The translations under genes were made by a program, and so were the position numbers. From Costus lasius (taxonomy: Eukaryota; Streptophyta; Magnoliopsida; Zingiberales; Costaceae), in contig CM050453.2 of assembly GCA_027563935.2 (NCBI GenBank), positions 90,370,665-90,434,664 on the forward strand: a stretch of DNA of 64,000 nt, given 5' to 3'. Shown in pieces: positions 21,182 to 33,056 of the stretch (the first letter of the stretch is position 1; the number at the start of each line of letters is the position of its first letter). A model generated the notes under the pieces. It did not search any database and had not been told where the DNA came from. It saw only the letters and a program-made list of their open reading frames with translations.

Positions 21182-24100
21182 TGTTAGGCCTTCGGGCCAG
21201 AAATTAGGCGCGGCCCAAATTTCCAATTCCGTCGGCCTAGCCCTGTTTTCCTCTGCCAATCGGGTTGGCGGGTGAGGAATCGGATCGGGCATTGCTCGAA
21301 TCCGATATCGCCCAACGGATGATTCACATCGCTTGCTTTGGATGCTAACGCGGTGTGGGTCGACGTGACGGGACGTTGCTCGGTTCGCATGTAGACGTCG
21401 AGGCGGAAGAAAAAACTAGGCTTCGTCCTCGTTCGGGGTTTACGAGCTTTTGGAATGAAAAAGCTCACCGTCGTCCGCTCTCGACCTCCCTCTCCTCTCC
21501 GGCTGACTCCGGCCAGCTCGACGTTGTCGGATGTCTTTCGCCAAGCTCCGCAATGCTACCGGTGGTGTGGGTGGGTGGATTGGTTAGCGTGGAGCTCTCC
21601 ATCCTCTTCGCCGTCATTGCCTTCATCTCTTTCACGTCCGTCGCCACCGCAACTGCTACCGTCGACCAGACCACCTCGGAAGGCTCGCCTGCAACCTCTT
21701 CACCGAAAAGAAGGAGCCGGCAGCCTGAGTGATCGTCAAGGTATCCTTCTACCTCCTTCCTTTGTTTCCGTCGATTTTCTCGTCCTGCGTGGTGGCCGTG
21801 TCCACCGGTCGAGCTCGTGGCTCCCGGCGTTTTCTCCTCTGTTCCCTGTCGACATCCTTCCTTGTCCGAACGCCGGCCGCCTGCGTGCGTCAAGTTCCGA
21901 CTTCGAACCTGCCTATGTGCGGACACGATCTCCTGCTCGCTGGACGAGCTCTCTACGCCTGCGCGCAGAGCTCCCTCGTATTCCCTCGCTGCCTGTGTGT
22001 GGTCTTCCCCTCTCCCTCCCTCTGGTCGCCCGTGGACGGGAGTCACGTACTTCCCTTCTCAGCCGGGCTCGCCCAAGTCAGAGCGTTGTCTCCTTAGTTC
22101 CGGCCATCGTCGGCTTCTGTGGTCGCCTTCGCGCAAACCTTCCCTCCAGCCGTTTTCACCTACGCGTGAGAGGGACAAGTCCGGGGTTCCTTCGTCCCCT
22201 ACGTGGGACGTTACCAACGAAGCGTCGTCCAGCCTCTGTTAGGGAATACCGGGTGTAATTTAAAATTATTGCAGTCCCAGGACGCAGCGGAAGAATCATT
22301 ACACCCGAAACATATTCCGGTCCCAAGGATCCATGCGAGAGAGAAGACACAAGGATGTGTTAGAGATGTACCTCTTTTTCTTGTCTAGTTGCTGAAGCCA
22401 TGTTGAAGGCACCCAAGTGTTCACCCTCTACAAGTATCCACACGTCAACTCCTTGATCGTTGCTCCCTTCCACGCTTGGTGCTAGCCTCGGGAAGAGAAT
22501 CAAGCCTTAGGGTTCCTTCACTTTTCTTGCGCCACCTCCAAGGATCATGCTCCAAGTGCAAGGAAGATGCTGCCAACTCCTTATCCTCTTCACTCCAAGA
22601 GAAGAGGGAGAAGAAGAGTTTCGGCCCTTAGGAAGAGTAAGAGGAAGTGGCGCCACCAAGTCCTTCTCCAAGTCACACCAAGAGGAGAGGAAAGAGAAGA
22701 CTTGCGGCCACTAGTAGGAAGAAGGGTTGTGCCACCTAGGTATTGTCGCCCGTTGCCCTTGCTCTCGCTCCTCTATGTGTCTTCACGTCTCCAAGCATTC
22801 GAACCATTGAGAGGGGGCAGCTAGGGTCCCTTTTATAAGCCAAGAGGCGGTTTAGGGAGGGCCAAGATCATGCCAAGTGGGCGGCTAGGATAAAGGAGTC
22901 TTGAGGTAAGGAAAGTCTCCAAGACTTTACCATAAACCTCATTCAACCTATCCTAATTTGCCCAATGGTCATATCAGCCCAAGACATGCCTTAGAGGCAT
23001 GCATTCCATCCAAGGAGGAAGGGCTAGGCGCAACAAGCAAGAGATATTCGGCTAGGGTAAGGGTTTGGGTGCATGTAGGGTTTATGAGGTAAGGAAAGTC
23101 TCCAAGACTTTACCATAAATCTCACCCTACTTGTCATATGCGCCCAAGCTCTTTCCAAAAGAGTTTTCAAGCCATATCAGCCCCAACCCTTACCATAGAG
23201 GCAAGGTTTCCTTCGAAGGAACAAGGGGGAGGCGCCTAATGCTTCCTTATGAAGCAACATGCGCCCACTTCACCCCATTATGCCCTTGGCGCCAATGGGG
23301 TGAAATTCTTCCCCATTATACCCTTATTTGCTTATACCTCTTCTTGACAACTAATTATTGGGCCTCATTGGATAATGAGCTAACCCAAACTGCATGGCAT
23401 GGGTTGATTAAGCCATTGGATCCAATCCAATGCAACCCTAATCCAAATGTGATCAATCTAGGTCAATTTCGGGTCAACCTGCCAAAAATGAAGTTTGGCT
23501 CCAATAACTTTCTTCCAACTCATCAGGCCCATTGGCGCTGATGAAATCTTCCAAATTGATCCAAGTTATCCAATAACTTGATCATAAGGCTTCTGATTAA
23601 AGCAACGTCAAGAGTCTATTGCGTGTGACCCCGTAGGATCCATATGACGATGGCAATGATGTAAACATCATAAGTAGTGAGGGGTATTTAGCAACACATC
23701 ACTACTACCCATGTCATAGGACTTAAGTCATTATGGCAATAACTCCTAACAAGCAACGAGGATTCCCATTGCATTATAGATCCCTTTGCCTAAGCTGATA
23801 TCCTGCCATTGGATTAGTCTCAAGTTTATCAATCCAATGCATTGGTCATGACTCAACAAGTGTAGCCACACATTCCTGTCATGCACCAATAAGGTGGGGC
23901 GCCCCGAGTGGATATCATGCTTCCAATAAGGAAGGGGCAAATCCTACTATTGGTCATCCATGTCTCTACGTGACTTATAACATACCCAATGACAGTCGTT
24001 TTGGTTTCCCAATTACGGAGAGACGTAAGACTGTATCAAAGCATACCCATCATCAAATCTAGACATGAATACCTCAAGTCTAAGGATCAATGCAAACCTC

Positions 24101-24805
24101 TTGCATGTGAGATTGACTTGTTGACTAGTCAAGTCAATCCTCACGGTGGATCACTCCAGTGCATCCAATGCACCTGTATGTCTGTGTTACTGTGCCACGC
24201 ACTTGACCAGCCCATACACCAGTCTCACATGTACCACAGTTGTCCCATATCTGCTAAGGTACCTTGTCTGGGGATTTCTTATGAGAATGGATCCAATCCA
24301 AACTCCTGGGACATTATACATGCAACTCAATACATCAACGCAGGTAGAGAAGTCTGCATAATAACGACCATGCCTATACAAAGAGTAATAGTTCTATCAA
24401 AGTACATTCAAACAATGTCTGTCCATATCCATACATTGGTCTTCAGGGCATATACACCAACAGCCTCTTCGCCGGCGTGTGAGTGAGGAGCCGGCTGTTG
24501 CGGACCCCGTCCGACGCTGTCGGATATGGGTGAAACCCTTTTGGGTTCGGGTGAACCCGGTTTGACTCGACGACACTAGTCTTCGGTGAATCGTCTACGT
24601 TGACCTGAGCCGTGTTGGAATGACAGTGATTCTTGTTGAGTCCATAGTCGGGCTAGGAGTCGGTTCGAGGAATTGACTCCGCCAGTCGCGCCCAATCCAG
24701 AGGTTTTGACCGTTGTGATACATGCGTTGACGTAATTGGACTCGAGTCAAGCGTTGACTCATGTGGAAATCCACAAAAAATATTACCGTAATTCAGGGCA
24801 TGACA
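21182..24805 (+). repeat. 3' LTR of element E, interrupted
   Basis: Begins TGTTAGGCCTTCGGGC, broken at 22237 by solo LTR F, resumes at 24463 (one copy of the target duplication) and ends at TGACA 24805. Without F it is about 1393 bp. It is C/T-rich like its partner, and its long open frames are not taken as genes. Confidence 0.9.
22237..24462 (-). mobile_element. Solo LTR F (copia type)
   Basis: A 2226-bp insertion flanked by GCCTC (22232-22236 and 24463-24467). On the plus strand it runs TGTTAGGGAATACC..ATACACCAACA. Orientation is minus: the minus strand has a TATA box (22830-22837) and ends in a U5-like TTCCGCTGCG stretch near the left edge. There is no internal region, primer site or second LTR. 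It shares many blocks in order with G ('ggtgctagcctcggga', 'gaggcaaggtttcc'/'gaggcgcc', 'cagtctcac', 'gtcccatatc'). Confidence 0.9.
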
Positions 24806-24810
24806 TCTAG

Positions 24811-25560
24811 TCATCCTTTCTTGTCATTAAGAAAACTAGAACTTTTGTTTATGATATAGACTATGGTTTGCTACAAAATTTTAAAGATAGTTAGATGATG
24901 CTATATATAGATTTCAACAAAAATTAACTAACCTCTATTGTTGTCCAGTCTAGTTGGGATACCTAGCTTTCACCCTAGCAACCTAGATTCAAATCTCGAC
25001 AATGGAAATAAAAGTTTGGAGGTCTATGCCAATGTCCTAAGTTTTTAGTTTTTTTATTATTCTATGTTAAATACTGTAAAGCTATTATTATATTGAACTT
25101 TAATATGTTTAGAAATAGAATCTAACAATTCTTATGATAAAAACTTGATTGGAAGTTTTATATCATGAAATAAGTCTTTTGAATCTTGCTTTAATGTTAT
25201 AACAATCTTATAGGGACTGATTCATAAACAAACATAAGCCAAGTAAGAAAGAGACAACTCTGAGCAAAAAATGGTGTAAATGCAAAAGTTCAATTTAGAT
25301 TATGTTTTTAATTGTGTCTTTAAAAGTCCTATTATTGAGAATATTTATAGTCTTGTTAGGAGTAATAATTCATCTATTTATGACATAAGTAATTGGGTCA
25401 AAAAAATCTTTTAGGCTGTGTTTAATAGAGTGGAAAGGGGGAGGAAGACGAAGGAAAGATGAAAGAAATATAATCTTTTATTGTTTAATAGGATATATGG
25501 AAAATTGACGAGGAAAACGCCAAGGCTATGTTCCACTGGAAATTAATTTCCCGTCGAAAT
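24811..25560. other. AT-rich flank, no gene seen
   Basis: The DNA to the right of element E. It may still include the tail of the copia host element, but I could not recognise RT text. Near 25411 'aggctgtgtttaatagagtgg' resembles the end of many plant DNA transposons, but no inverted partner was found. Confidence 0.35.
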
Positions 25561-25990
25561 CGATCCGCCCGAATCGGACGGAACAACAAGCTTCTCTCTG
25601 TGTTGCTCTAAATCACCCCGCCCATGCGCCACTTGCCTGCTGCTCGTCTATGCTTCACGTCGCGGGAAGAAAACGAGCTCCAAACAAAGACTCCAGTTTT
25701 CGCCTTCTTCCCCTTCCTCGCTACGCTCCCATCTATTGATAACCCCTTCCTTGCTCCCATCTATTGATAAGGTATGCTTTGCAAACACTGCTCGCCGTTG
25801 TATTCTTTATACTTCTTCTTCCTCTTTCGATTTTGTTGCCGCAAGCGAGTTGCTGCTCATCTACCCACCCTCCCCACAAGGAGATCGTCGGGGAGCTGCT
25901 CGATTTGCTACTTCCGTCGCCGCCGGATACGGGCCCTCCTTCTCCATCCGGGAGGGAAATTAATCGGCGGTGGAACGTCGGGTTGAGGTC
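25561..25990 (+). other. Putative promoter-proximal/5' UTR region of the cornichon-like gene
   Basis: GC-rich, C/T-rich DNA amid AT-rich flanks, ending at the ATG below. A short direct repeat (cttgctcccatctattgata and a variant) lies at about 25725-25770, followed by a possible donor site (ataaggtatgc). Open frames here are short and unrecognised, as expected of a leader. Confidence 0.45.
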
Positions 25991-26056
25991 ATGGTGTTCG
26001 TTTGGCTTACCTCCTTCTGCCTCCTCTTCGTCCTCATCGGTCTCATGATCTTCCAG
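25991..26056 (+). CDS. Exon 1 of a cornichon homologue (CNIH)
   Basis: The 22 codons MVFVWLTSF..GLMIFQ end at CAG followed by GTGCCT, a usable donor in phase 0. Plant cornichon proteins, small ER cargo receptors of the early secretory pathway with three to four membrane spans, begin MVF(V/I)WLT.FFL and in the ones I remember have an exon break after the Gln that precedes LMCLADLEFDYINPYD. The peptide is a hydrophobic first membrane span. I searched by eye for the next exon to the end of the window on the plus strand and did not find it. Element H, chromovirus J, I and K all lie downstream. Either intron 1 is huge or the gene is broken. The call rests on 22 residues. Confidence 0.6.
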
Positions 26057-27983
26057 GTGCCTCTACTTTTCCACTTTAATTATAGACAAACAGTAGTTTC
26101 TCCGATTCCAAACCCTTAAAAATGGAGTGTATGTAGGTCCATAGTTTTGGTAGAAGGACAATATGTTCCTTGAGAAAGATAAAGCTTCAATTTTAGGTGG
26201 CTTCCCTCAATCTTTAATTTATGCATTGTGAGGAGGAATCAAATTATTTGATTCTGTAAGAGGAGAAAAACAGAAGTGATTGCACTTGATTCATTTAACT
26301 TCGTGAATTTAGTTGGATAATAGGGAGGTTGGGTACCTTTAATTTTAGCATGATGAAGCTAGATCCAGCAAATGAGATGTCATGAGATGGTTGTTGTTGA
26401 TAATCTGGTATCCAAAAATTGGTAGAATGGTCGTTTCATGCTTGAAGTGAGAAAATTATTGCATGACTTCATACAATAATTTTGGTGGAAATGAACTCTT
26501 TGAACACTTCAAAGAGAACAAATCTTTCTCTTCTCTTGCACCTGCACCCTCAACCTAGTGGCCCTTCCTCAATTCTGTTTATAGTGTATTTTATAAAGGC
26601 TTTTATGAAACTCTAGTAGTAGATAATATTTTCAATCTCCGTCCAGGTATTTGCTCATATGATGTCTGTTGGTATCAACTATATACTCGAACAGTTTTGT
26701 TTGCAATGGCTTGATGATGTTTTCATTGAGGGGATGCACGGTGCAGATCCTTGGAGAAAATAACCACCACTCAATTACATTGTTATGAGATTTAGACATT
26801 AAACCTTCTTTTCCTTGGTCACTGTATCTCCGTGGAGTAGCAAATGCATGAAGTCTACTGAAAGAATGAAAATTTGATAGTACTCCAAAATTCAACTTGA
26901 ATGTCCAAAGCCTCTCGAAACAGTTCTCCCCAATTAGGGTATTTATTGCCAGAATATGTTCTGATTTTAATCAAATAATGACATTGTGAATGATTCTTTT
27001 GAGGTGTCAAGCTGGTATGTTATGGATATTGGATGCTATGCACATTCATGCGCTCATAAAATGAATAAAAATTGACTTTTGAAAAAATGAAAATTTGATT
27101 GTACTCCAAAATTCTACATGAATGTCTAAAACCTGTCAAAACAGTCCTTTCGAAACAGTTCTCCCCAATTAGTATATTTATTGCTGGAATATGTTTTGAT
27201 TTTAATCAAACAATGACATTGTACTCGATTCTTTTGCGGTGTCAAGCTGGTATGTTATGGATATTGGGTGCTATGCAGATTCATGCGCTCATAAAATGAA
27301 TCAAAAATTGACTACTGAAAGAATGAAAATTTGATTGTACTCCAAAATTCTACATGAATGTCTAGAGCCTAGTTCTCCCCAATTGAGATATTTATTGCAT
27401 TGTGAATTATTCTTTTGTGGTATCAAGCTGGTTTGCTATGAATGTTGGGTGCTATGCAGATTCATACACTCATAAAATGAACAAAAAAATGACTTAGCCT
27501 AATTGGACCTGCCTGCTTTTTTTCTTTTGCCTCTTTGTATTATTTAAAGCCTGATTCTTCTCAGTAATTTGAAACTACATAGGTAATTGTTGCCAAACCA
27601 TGAAATTCTCGTGTCTTGCCCAGGACTTGTTTAGCTTTTCTTTTTTACCCATGAAGCAGAAAAGTTCCATGTTCTCAAAAAAAGGCTGTTGTTGCTACCC
27701 ATTTTCTATAGTTTGGATTAATACGAAGACCCTCTAAATTGATAGTGTTGCTAGTAATATTATGTATAGATCAATCTCTAACAACTATTACCATGAAAAT
27801 TCTGTTGTCCTTCAGCAATACTTTATTGGTTAATGCTGTTTGGACAGAAAAAAAACTTTATGTTGGATTGTGCTCATAATTGTGAAACTTGTATAGTAAA
27901 GTTTGGAAAATTCTTGATAGGTTACCACCTTTGATCGTTTGGGTAAGCATTACATTGAGATATACATTAGGTGGGATACTAGT
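26057..27983 (+). other. Intron-like AT-rich DNA after the cornichon exon
   Basis: Starts with the candidate donor. AT-rich with many stops in all frames, and no coding text that I recognise. It includes a three-copy tandem repeat and ends at the left target duplication of element H (CTAGT, 27979-27983). Confidence 0.45.
26856..27493 (+). repeat. Three-copy tandem repeat (about 220 bp units)
   Basis: Units at 26856-27076, 27077-27312 and 27313-27493. Each starts 'ctgaaagaatgaaaatttga', carries 'cagttctccccaatt' and 'gtgtcaagctggtatgttatgga', and ends 'gctcataaaatgaa'. The third unit has internal deletions. Not related to the retrotransposons elsewhere in the window. Confidence 0.9.
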
Positions 27984-28703
27984 TGTTAGGCCCAGCCCCT
28001 ACTTTTAGCCTAACCCAATTGGCCCATTGACCAAAGGTCAAAATTGGCCCAAGCTGTTGCCAAATCAAATGAATTTTCATTTGAGGGAGAATCCGAATGG
28101 AGGGCGGAATCCAATACGCGAGCTTCGTCCTCGTCTAGCGACAACGTTAGCCTGCTCCCGGCAGCTGAAATCAGCGTGCCATCGTAGATGACGCCGGCCA
28201 ACGACACCTTGACAAGTGGCAATTTCCGGCAGAGGAAGCGATGACTTGAGCACCATCAATGGAGCAGAAAACGACGACTACGCATGGATGAGATGCAAAA
28301 CGATCGGATGTCAGGTGGCGAAATCCTGCATTCGGCGAGCCGTTTCATCACCTCAAGCATGCGTCTGGACAATTGCAGCGGGCGCAGGGGAGTTGGCAGG
28401 AAAGTATGGCTGCGTGGAGCATGGACGGCAGACGAAAGCACTGGATGCACGCGAACTCTATGAGAGATGAAGCGACACAACGGACTGATACGGGCAGCTC
28501 AAGCACATCGGCGCCGCGTGGCGTCCAACGAGTCTAGAGAAGGCTCCCAAGGTAGATCTCCGCGTGATGCAAGTGCGCCGGCCAGGATCTGGACGAAGAT
28601 CGGGATCAAGAAACAAGACATGGGCGGATCACAGAGAGATCTCGCGTGACGATGGAGCTGGCTTGGCCATCTGAACGAACGGTTGTTTATAAGAAGAGGG
28701 TCC
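27984..28703 (+). repeat. Element H LTR segment 1 (3' part missing)
   Basis: Matches the first ~720 bp of LTR 3, to 'gttgtttataagaagaggg', then jumps straight into gag text ('tcccgaagtccgg') where 'gggtcccgg' microhomology exists. The LTR end, primer site and gag start are deleted. Confidence 0.8.
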
Positions 28704-29580
28704 CGAAGTCCGGAACCTTTGCATGGGCCCGGAGCGCTAAGGAAGTAGAAAACTTCCTATGGGACATGAAAATGCATTTCCAATCGGCCCAGATCCAGTG
28801 ATTGGAAATGCACAGCGTACCTGTCCGGCGACGCCAAGCTATGGTGGCGAACGCAGGCAGCACCAACTCTTCTAGGGAAACAGCCGACTGAACAATTGTC
28901 ATGGGAGCAGTTCAAAGCCAAATTGAAGAAGCACTTCATGTTAGGAAACTCTTCGTGGGTTACACGGGAGATCTTGTTCAAATTGAAGATATGGGCAGCA
29001 TACGCGAGTATGTAAAGAAGTACATGGCCCTAAAGCTCGAAATCGTCGATATGGCTGAACAAGATAGACTCTACCTTTTCCTGGCAGGACTACAACATTG
29101 GGCTCAAACTGAGCTCCGCCGAGAAAAAGTAATGACTTTAAAGGAACCTACCCTAGCCGCGGATGGACTAGTAGACCTTTGGGCACCGGATGATGTGGTT
29201 TCGGCAGCTCCGAACCGCAACCGAGGGACTCCCTACATAAGGGGGAGGCTTCCATTAGCGGCGAGGAAGCTAAATTTCAAAGCCCCAAAGGAAAAAAGAA
29301 ATCAGGGCCCCGAGGTCAGTCGGACAATCATCGAAGCAGGCAGCTACACCGACGTGCTACATTTACTGGGTCCCCACTTTATGTGGACTTGCCCCAAACG
29401 GAGCTAGCTAGCTGCCATTGTCGCCGACAGGGAGAAGGAAGACGAGGGGGCCAAAGATTTGGCGGCCACTATCCCAAAGCTGATTTGATTTTGTTTTGTG
29501 GAATTGTTGTAACGGACTTAGTTCGGTATTTTTGGAATAGTATTTTGACTGTGTTTTGTAAACCCCAGCTGTGGGTATAA
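28704..29580 (+). pseudogene. Element H gag copy 1
   Basis: Reads in broken frames AKEVENFLWDMKMHFQSAQ, then QFKAKLKKHFMLGNSSW-like text, IREYVKKYMALKLEIVDMAEQD, FLAGLQHWAQTELRREKVMTLKE, and a decayed knuckle. This is the retrotransposon gag (PF03732-like) layout, LWN(L)..F then LQ.W...EL. At the knuckle a G is lost relative to copy 2, shifting the frame after CYIY. The frames end near 29580 without protease. Confidence 0.8.
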
Positions 29581-29675
29581 TTGCATGGGTGACTGCTCTT
29601 GCATCACCAAAACTTATCTTTACTTTTATGAAATTTCTCTTTTATCATGAATTGATGACTCTATGGATTCCTTGG

Positions 29676-30363
29676 GGAAAAGTTAGTAGATTATAAAACT
29701 GCTATTCGAGGAAAAGTTAGCAGACTTCAAAACTGCAATTTGAGGATAAAATGTGCATAAGTTAGTAGACTTTAAAATTGCTATTTTGAGGATAAAATGT
29801 GGAGAGTTAGCGGACTTTAAAATTGATATTCGTGGATTAATTGAAAGTTAGCAGAATTTTAAAACTGCTATTTCGGAGAATAAATGTGGAGAGTTAGTAG
29901 ACTCTAAAATTGCTATTTGGGATAAGAAGAGAGACGATGTCCAATTAAAATAAAAGTGATCCCTTTTCTTTAGTTCAACTAAGTCGACTTTATATAAGGG
30001 AACGCCTTTATGCAGGGAAAACTTAGGAGAATAACAAGGAAAGTTTCCTTGTAAATAGTCTAAGCTAAGTTTCTCATCATAAGGGGACGCCTTTATGAGG
30101 GGAAGACTTAGGGACGAAAAGATTGAAGCGAGCTAAGTTACTCTTTTATGGAGGTGGTATGGGACATCTACGTAAGAGACGAGACTTAGACGCAACCAAA
30201 TTAAACGAAAATAAATCACCTAAGACGAAGGTACGAGATTCGAGCAATCGATTTCTATCGAATCAAGTCAAACCCTCTCCTACGATATGGTTGAAATTAT
30301 GAACATGAATCATTCGTCACTCTACATTCATCGAGGACGGCGAACAACATAGGAGGGGGAGAA
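29676..30363 (+). repeat. Hairpin-repeat module, copy in H internal region 1
   Basis: Six imperfect units built on AGCAGACTTTAAAACTGCT (29676-29925), then 'gacgatgtccaatt', 'ggaacgcctttatg', 'ggggacgcctttatgagggg' and, at the end, 'catcgaggacggcgaacaac' and the polypurine tract. Confidence 0.9.
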
Positions 30364-31292
30364 TGGTAGGCCTAGCCCCTACATTCAGCCCAACCTAATT
30401 GGGCCATCGACCAAAGGTCAAAATTGGGCCAAGCCGTTATCAAATCAAAGAATCTGATTTGGGGGAGAATCTGGATGGACGACAGAATCCAATCCGCGAG
30501 CTTCATCGTCATCTGGGGACAACGTCAGCCTGTTGCTGGAGCTAAAATCACAGGCGTGCCATCGGAGATGACGTCGGCCAATGACAGCTTGCCAATTAGC
30601 GATTTCCGGCAGAGGAAGCGACTGCTTGAGCACTGTCGACGAAGCAGAAAACGGTGACTACGAGTGGACAAGACGCAAAATGATCGGATGTCAGGTGGCG
30701 AAATCCCGCATTCGGCGAGCCGTTTCATCACCTCAAGCACGGGCAGATCAGAGAGAGATCTCGCGTAACGATGGCGCTGGCTCGGCCATCTGAATGAACG
30801 GTTGTCTATAAGAAGAGGGGGCAGCAAGCTCAGCGAGAAAGGGGAGGAACTGCTGGGATTGAATTGAGGCAAACAAACGGCTAAACGAGGGACGAACGAC
30901 GGTAAGCGGCGTAAACCAGGCGATCGAAACTCACCTAAGGCAATGCCTCCACCTCTCCCTCGCATCTCTCTCCTCTGAACTCAGCGTTGACCTACCGGCG
31001 AGGGCTTGTGAACCCCCCTCTCGGTAGCACTGGTGGGTGGGTGGCGAGGTTCGGAGCCTCATCGACGCTAAGCTCTATTTCAGCGGCGAACTCCTCCTCT
31101 CCTTTCTACCTGTCGCACCTTTTTCTCTCCAACGGTTCGGTGAGCCTCAGGTCTCCAACCTTAGGTAAACACCGAGTTCAAATAGAGGCGTTGATCAGTT
31201 GACGGGTAGAAGTTGGGGTTGCCCGACGCTTGATGGAGAAGAACGCCATCGCCGAGCTCGTCGGAAGGAGAAATGTGCGGATGTTGTTCTGC
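30364..31292 (+). repeat. Element H LTR segment 2 (shared middle LTR)
   Basis: Starts TGGTAGGCCTAGCCCC (T changed to G in TGTT). It lacks about 250 bp present in segments 1 and 3 (joined at 'cacctcaagca/cgggcagatca') and loses the last ~385 bp, so it runs directly into gag at 'gttgttctgcaaaatgg'. Confidence 0.8.
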
Positions 31293-32160
31293 AAAATGGA
31301 GCTGGCTGAGTTGAAGCAAGAGGTGGCTTCACAACGTCGGGTAGCCGAGGCAAACATTGGGGTTGCGCCGCACCAGAAGGTCCCGGAGCCCGGATACTTT
31401 GTGGGGGTCCAGAGCGCTAAGGAAGTAGAAAACTTCCTATGGAACTTGGAAATGTATTTCCAATCGGCCCAGATCCCTGTAGAGGATCAAGCTCTGGTAC
31501 GCGCAGCGTAACTGTCCAGTGACGCCAAGCTGTGGTGGTGAATGCAGGCAGCACCAACTCTTCTGAGGAAACAGTAGACTCAACAACTGTCATGGGAGCA
31601 GTTCAAAGCCAAACTGAAGAAGCGGTTCATGCTAGGAAACTCTTCGTGGGCAGCACGGGAGATCCTATTGAAATTGAAGCATACGGGTAGCATACATGAG
31701 AATGTGAAGAAGTATATGGCCCTGATGCTCGAAATCGATGATATGGCTGAACAGGACAGACTCTACCATTTCTTGGTAGGACTACAACATTGGGCGCAGA
31801 CTGAGCTCCGCAGACAAAAAGTAATGACTTTAAAGGAAGCTACCCTAGCCGCGGATGGACTAGTAGACCTTTGGGCACTGGATGATGTGGTTCCAGCAAC
31901 TCCGAACTGCAACCGAGGGACTCCCTACCCGAGGGGGAAGCTTCCCTTAGCGGCGAGGAAGCTAAATTTCAAAGCCCCAAAGGAAAAAGAAATCAGGGCC
32001 CCGAGGTCGGCCGAATAATCATCGAAGCAGGCAGCTACACCGACGTGCTATATTTACGGGGGTCCCCACTTTATGAGGACTTGCCCCCAAACAGAGCTAG
32101 CTAGCTGCCATTGTCGCCGACAGGGAGAAGGAAGACGAGGGGGCCAAAGATTCGGTGGCC
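31230..32160 (+). pseudogene. Element H gag copy 2
   Basis: The better preserved copy: MEKNAIAELVGRRNVRMLF, GYFVGVQSAKEVENFLWNLEMYF, two stops in the DAKLWW region, KLKKRFMLGNSSWAAREILL, ENVKKYMALMLEIDDMAEQ, LQHWAQTELRRQKV, then a knuckle CYIYGGPHFMRTC with the second Cys changed to Tyr. It ends with LASCHCRRQGEG in the shifted frame. No protease follows. Confidence 0.85.
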
Positions 32161-32367
32161 ACTAACCCAAAGCTGATTTGATTTTGTTTTGTGGAACTGT
32201 TGTAATGGACTTGGTCCGGCATTTTGGGAACAATATTTTGACTGTGTTTTCTAAACCCCAACTGTGGGTATAACTGTCTGGGTGACTGCTCTTGCATCAC
32301 CAAAACTTATCTTTACTTTTATGAAATTTCTCTTTTATCATGAATTGATGACTTTATGGATTTCTTG

Positions 32368-33056
32368 GGGAAAAGTTAGCAGACTTTAAAGCTGCTATTT
32401 GAGGAAAAGTTAGCAGACTTCAAAACTGCTATTTGAGGACAAATTGCAAATAAGTTAGCAGACTTTAAAACTGCTATTTTGAGGATAAAACGTGGAGAGT
32501 TAGCAAGCTCTAAAATTGTTATTCGTGGATTAATTAAAAGTTAGCAGAATTTTAAAACTACTATTCGGGAGAATAAATGTGGAGAGTTAGCAGACTCTAA
32601 AACTACTATTTGGGATAAGAAGAGAGACGATGTCCAATTAAAATAAAAGTGATCCCTCTTCTTTAGTTCAACTAAGTCGACTTTACATAAGGGAACGCCT
32701 TTATGCAAGGAAAACTTAGGAGAACAACAAGGAAAGTTTCCTTGTAAACAGTCTAAGCTAAGTTTCTCCTCATATGGGGACGCCTTTATGAGGGGAAGAC
32801 TTAGGGACGAAAAGATTGGAGCGAGCCAAGTTACTTTTTTATGGAGGTGGTATAGGACATCTACGTAAGAGATGAGGCTTAGATGCAACCAAAGTGGACG
32901 AAAATAAATCACCTAAGATGAAGGTACGAGATTCGAGCAATCAATTTCTATCGAATCACGTCAAACCCTCTCCTACGATATGGTTGAAATTACGAAGACG
33001 AATTAATCGTCACTCTATATTCGTCGTGGACGACGAACAACGCAAGAGGGGGAGAA
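32368..33056 (+). repeat. Hairpin-repeat module, copy in H internal region 2
   Basis: Six units at 32368-32615 and the same downstream blocks as 29676-30363, ending with 'gcaagagggggagaatg' directly before LTR segment 3. Confidence 0.9.

Larger units (their letters stand above)
17182..24805 (+). mobile_element. Element E: deleted Ty3/gypsy chromovirus with intact TSD
   Basis: Flanked by TCTAG at 17177-17181 and 24806-24810. LTRs start TGTTAGGCCTTCGGGC and end GGCGTGACA/GGCATGACA. The 5' LTR is 17182-18835; the 3' LTR is 21182-24805 including inserted solo LTR F. The internal region is only about 2.35 kb: a gag start, a module shared with element H, RNase H, integrase tail and chromodomain; most of gag, protease and RT is gone. 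The two LTRs differ by indels of about 100 and 200 bp. Confidence 0.92.

Noticed and set aside
25411..25440. Possible terminal inverted repeat of a DNA transposon
   Set aside because: Only one end resembles such a terminus; no inverted partner or target duplication found.
27099..27299. Frame in the intron tandem repeat
   Set aside because: Spans a repeat unit and is broken in the other units.
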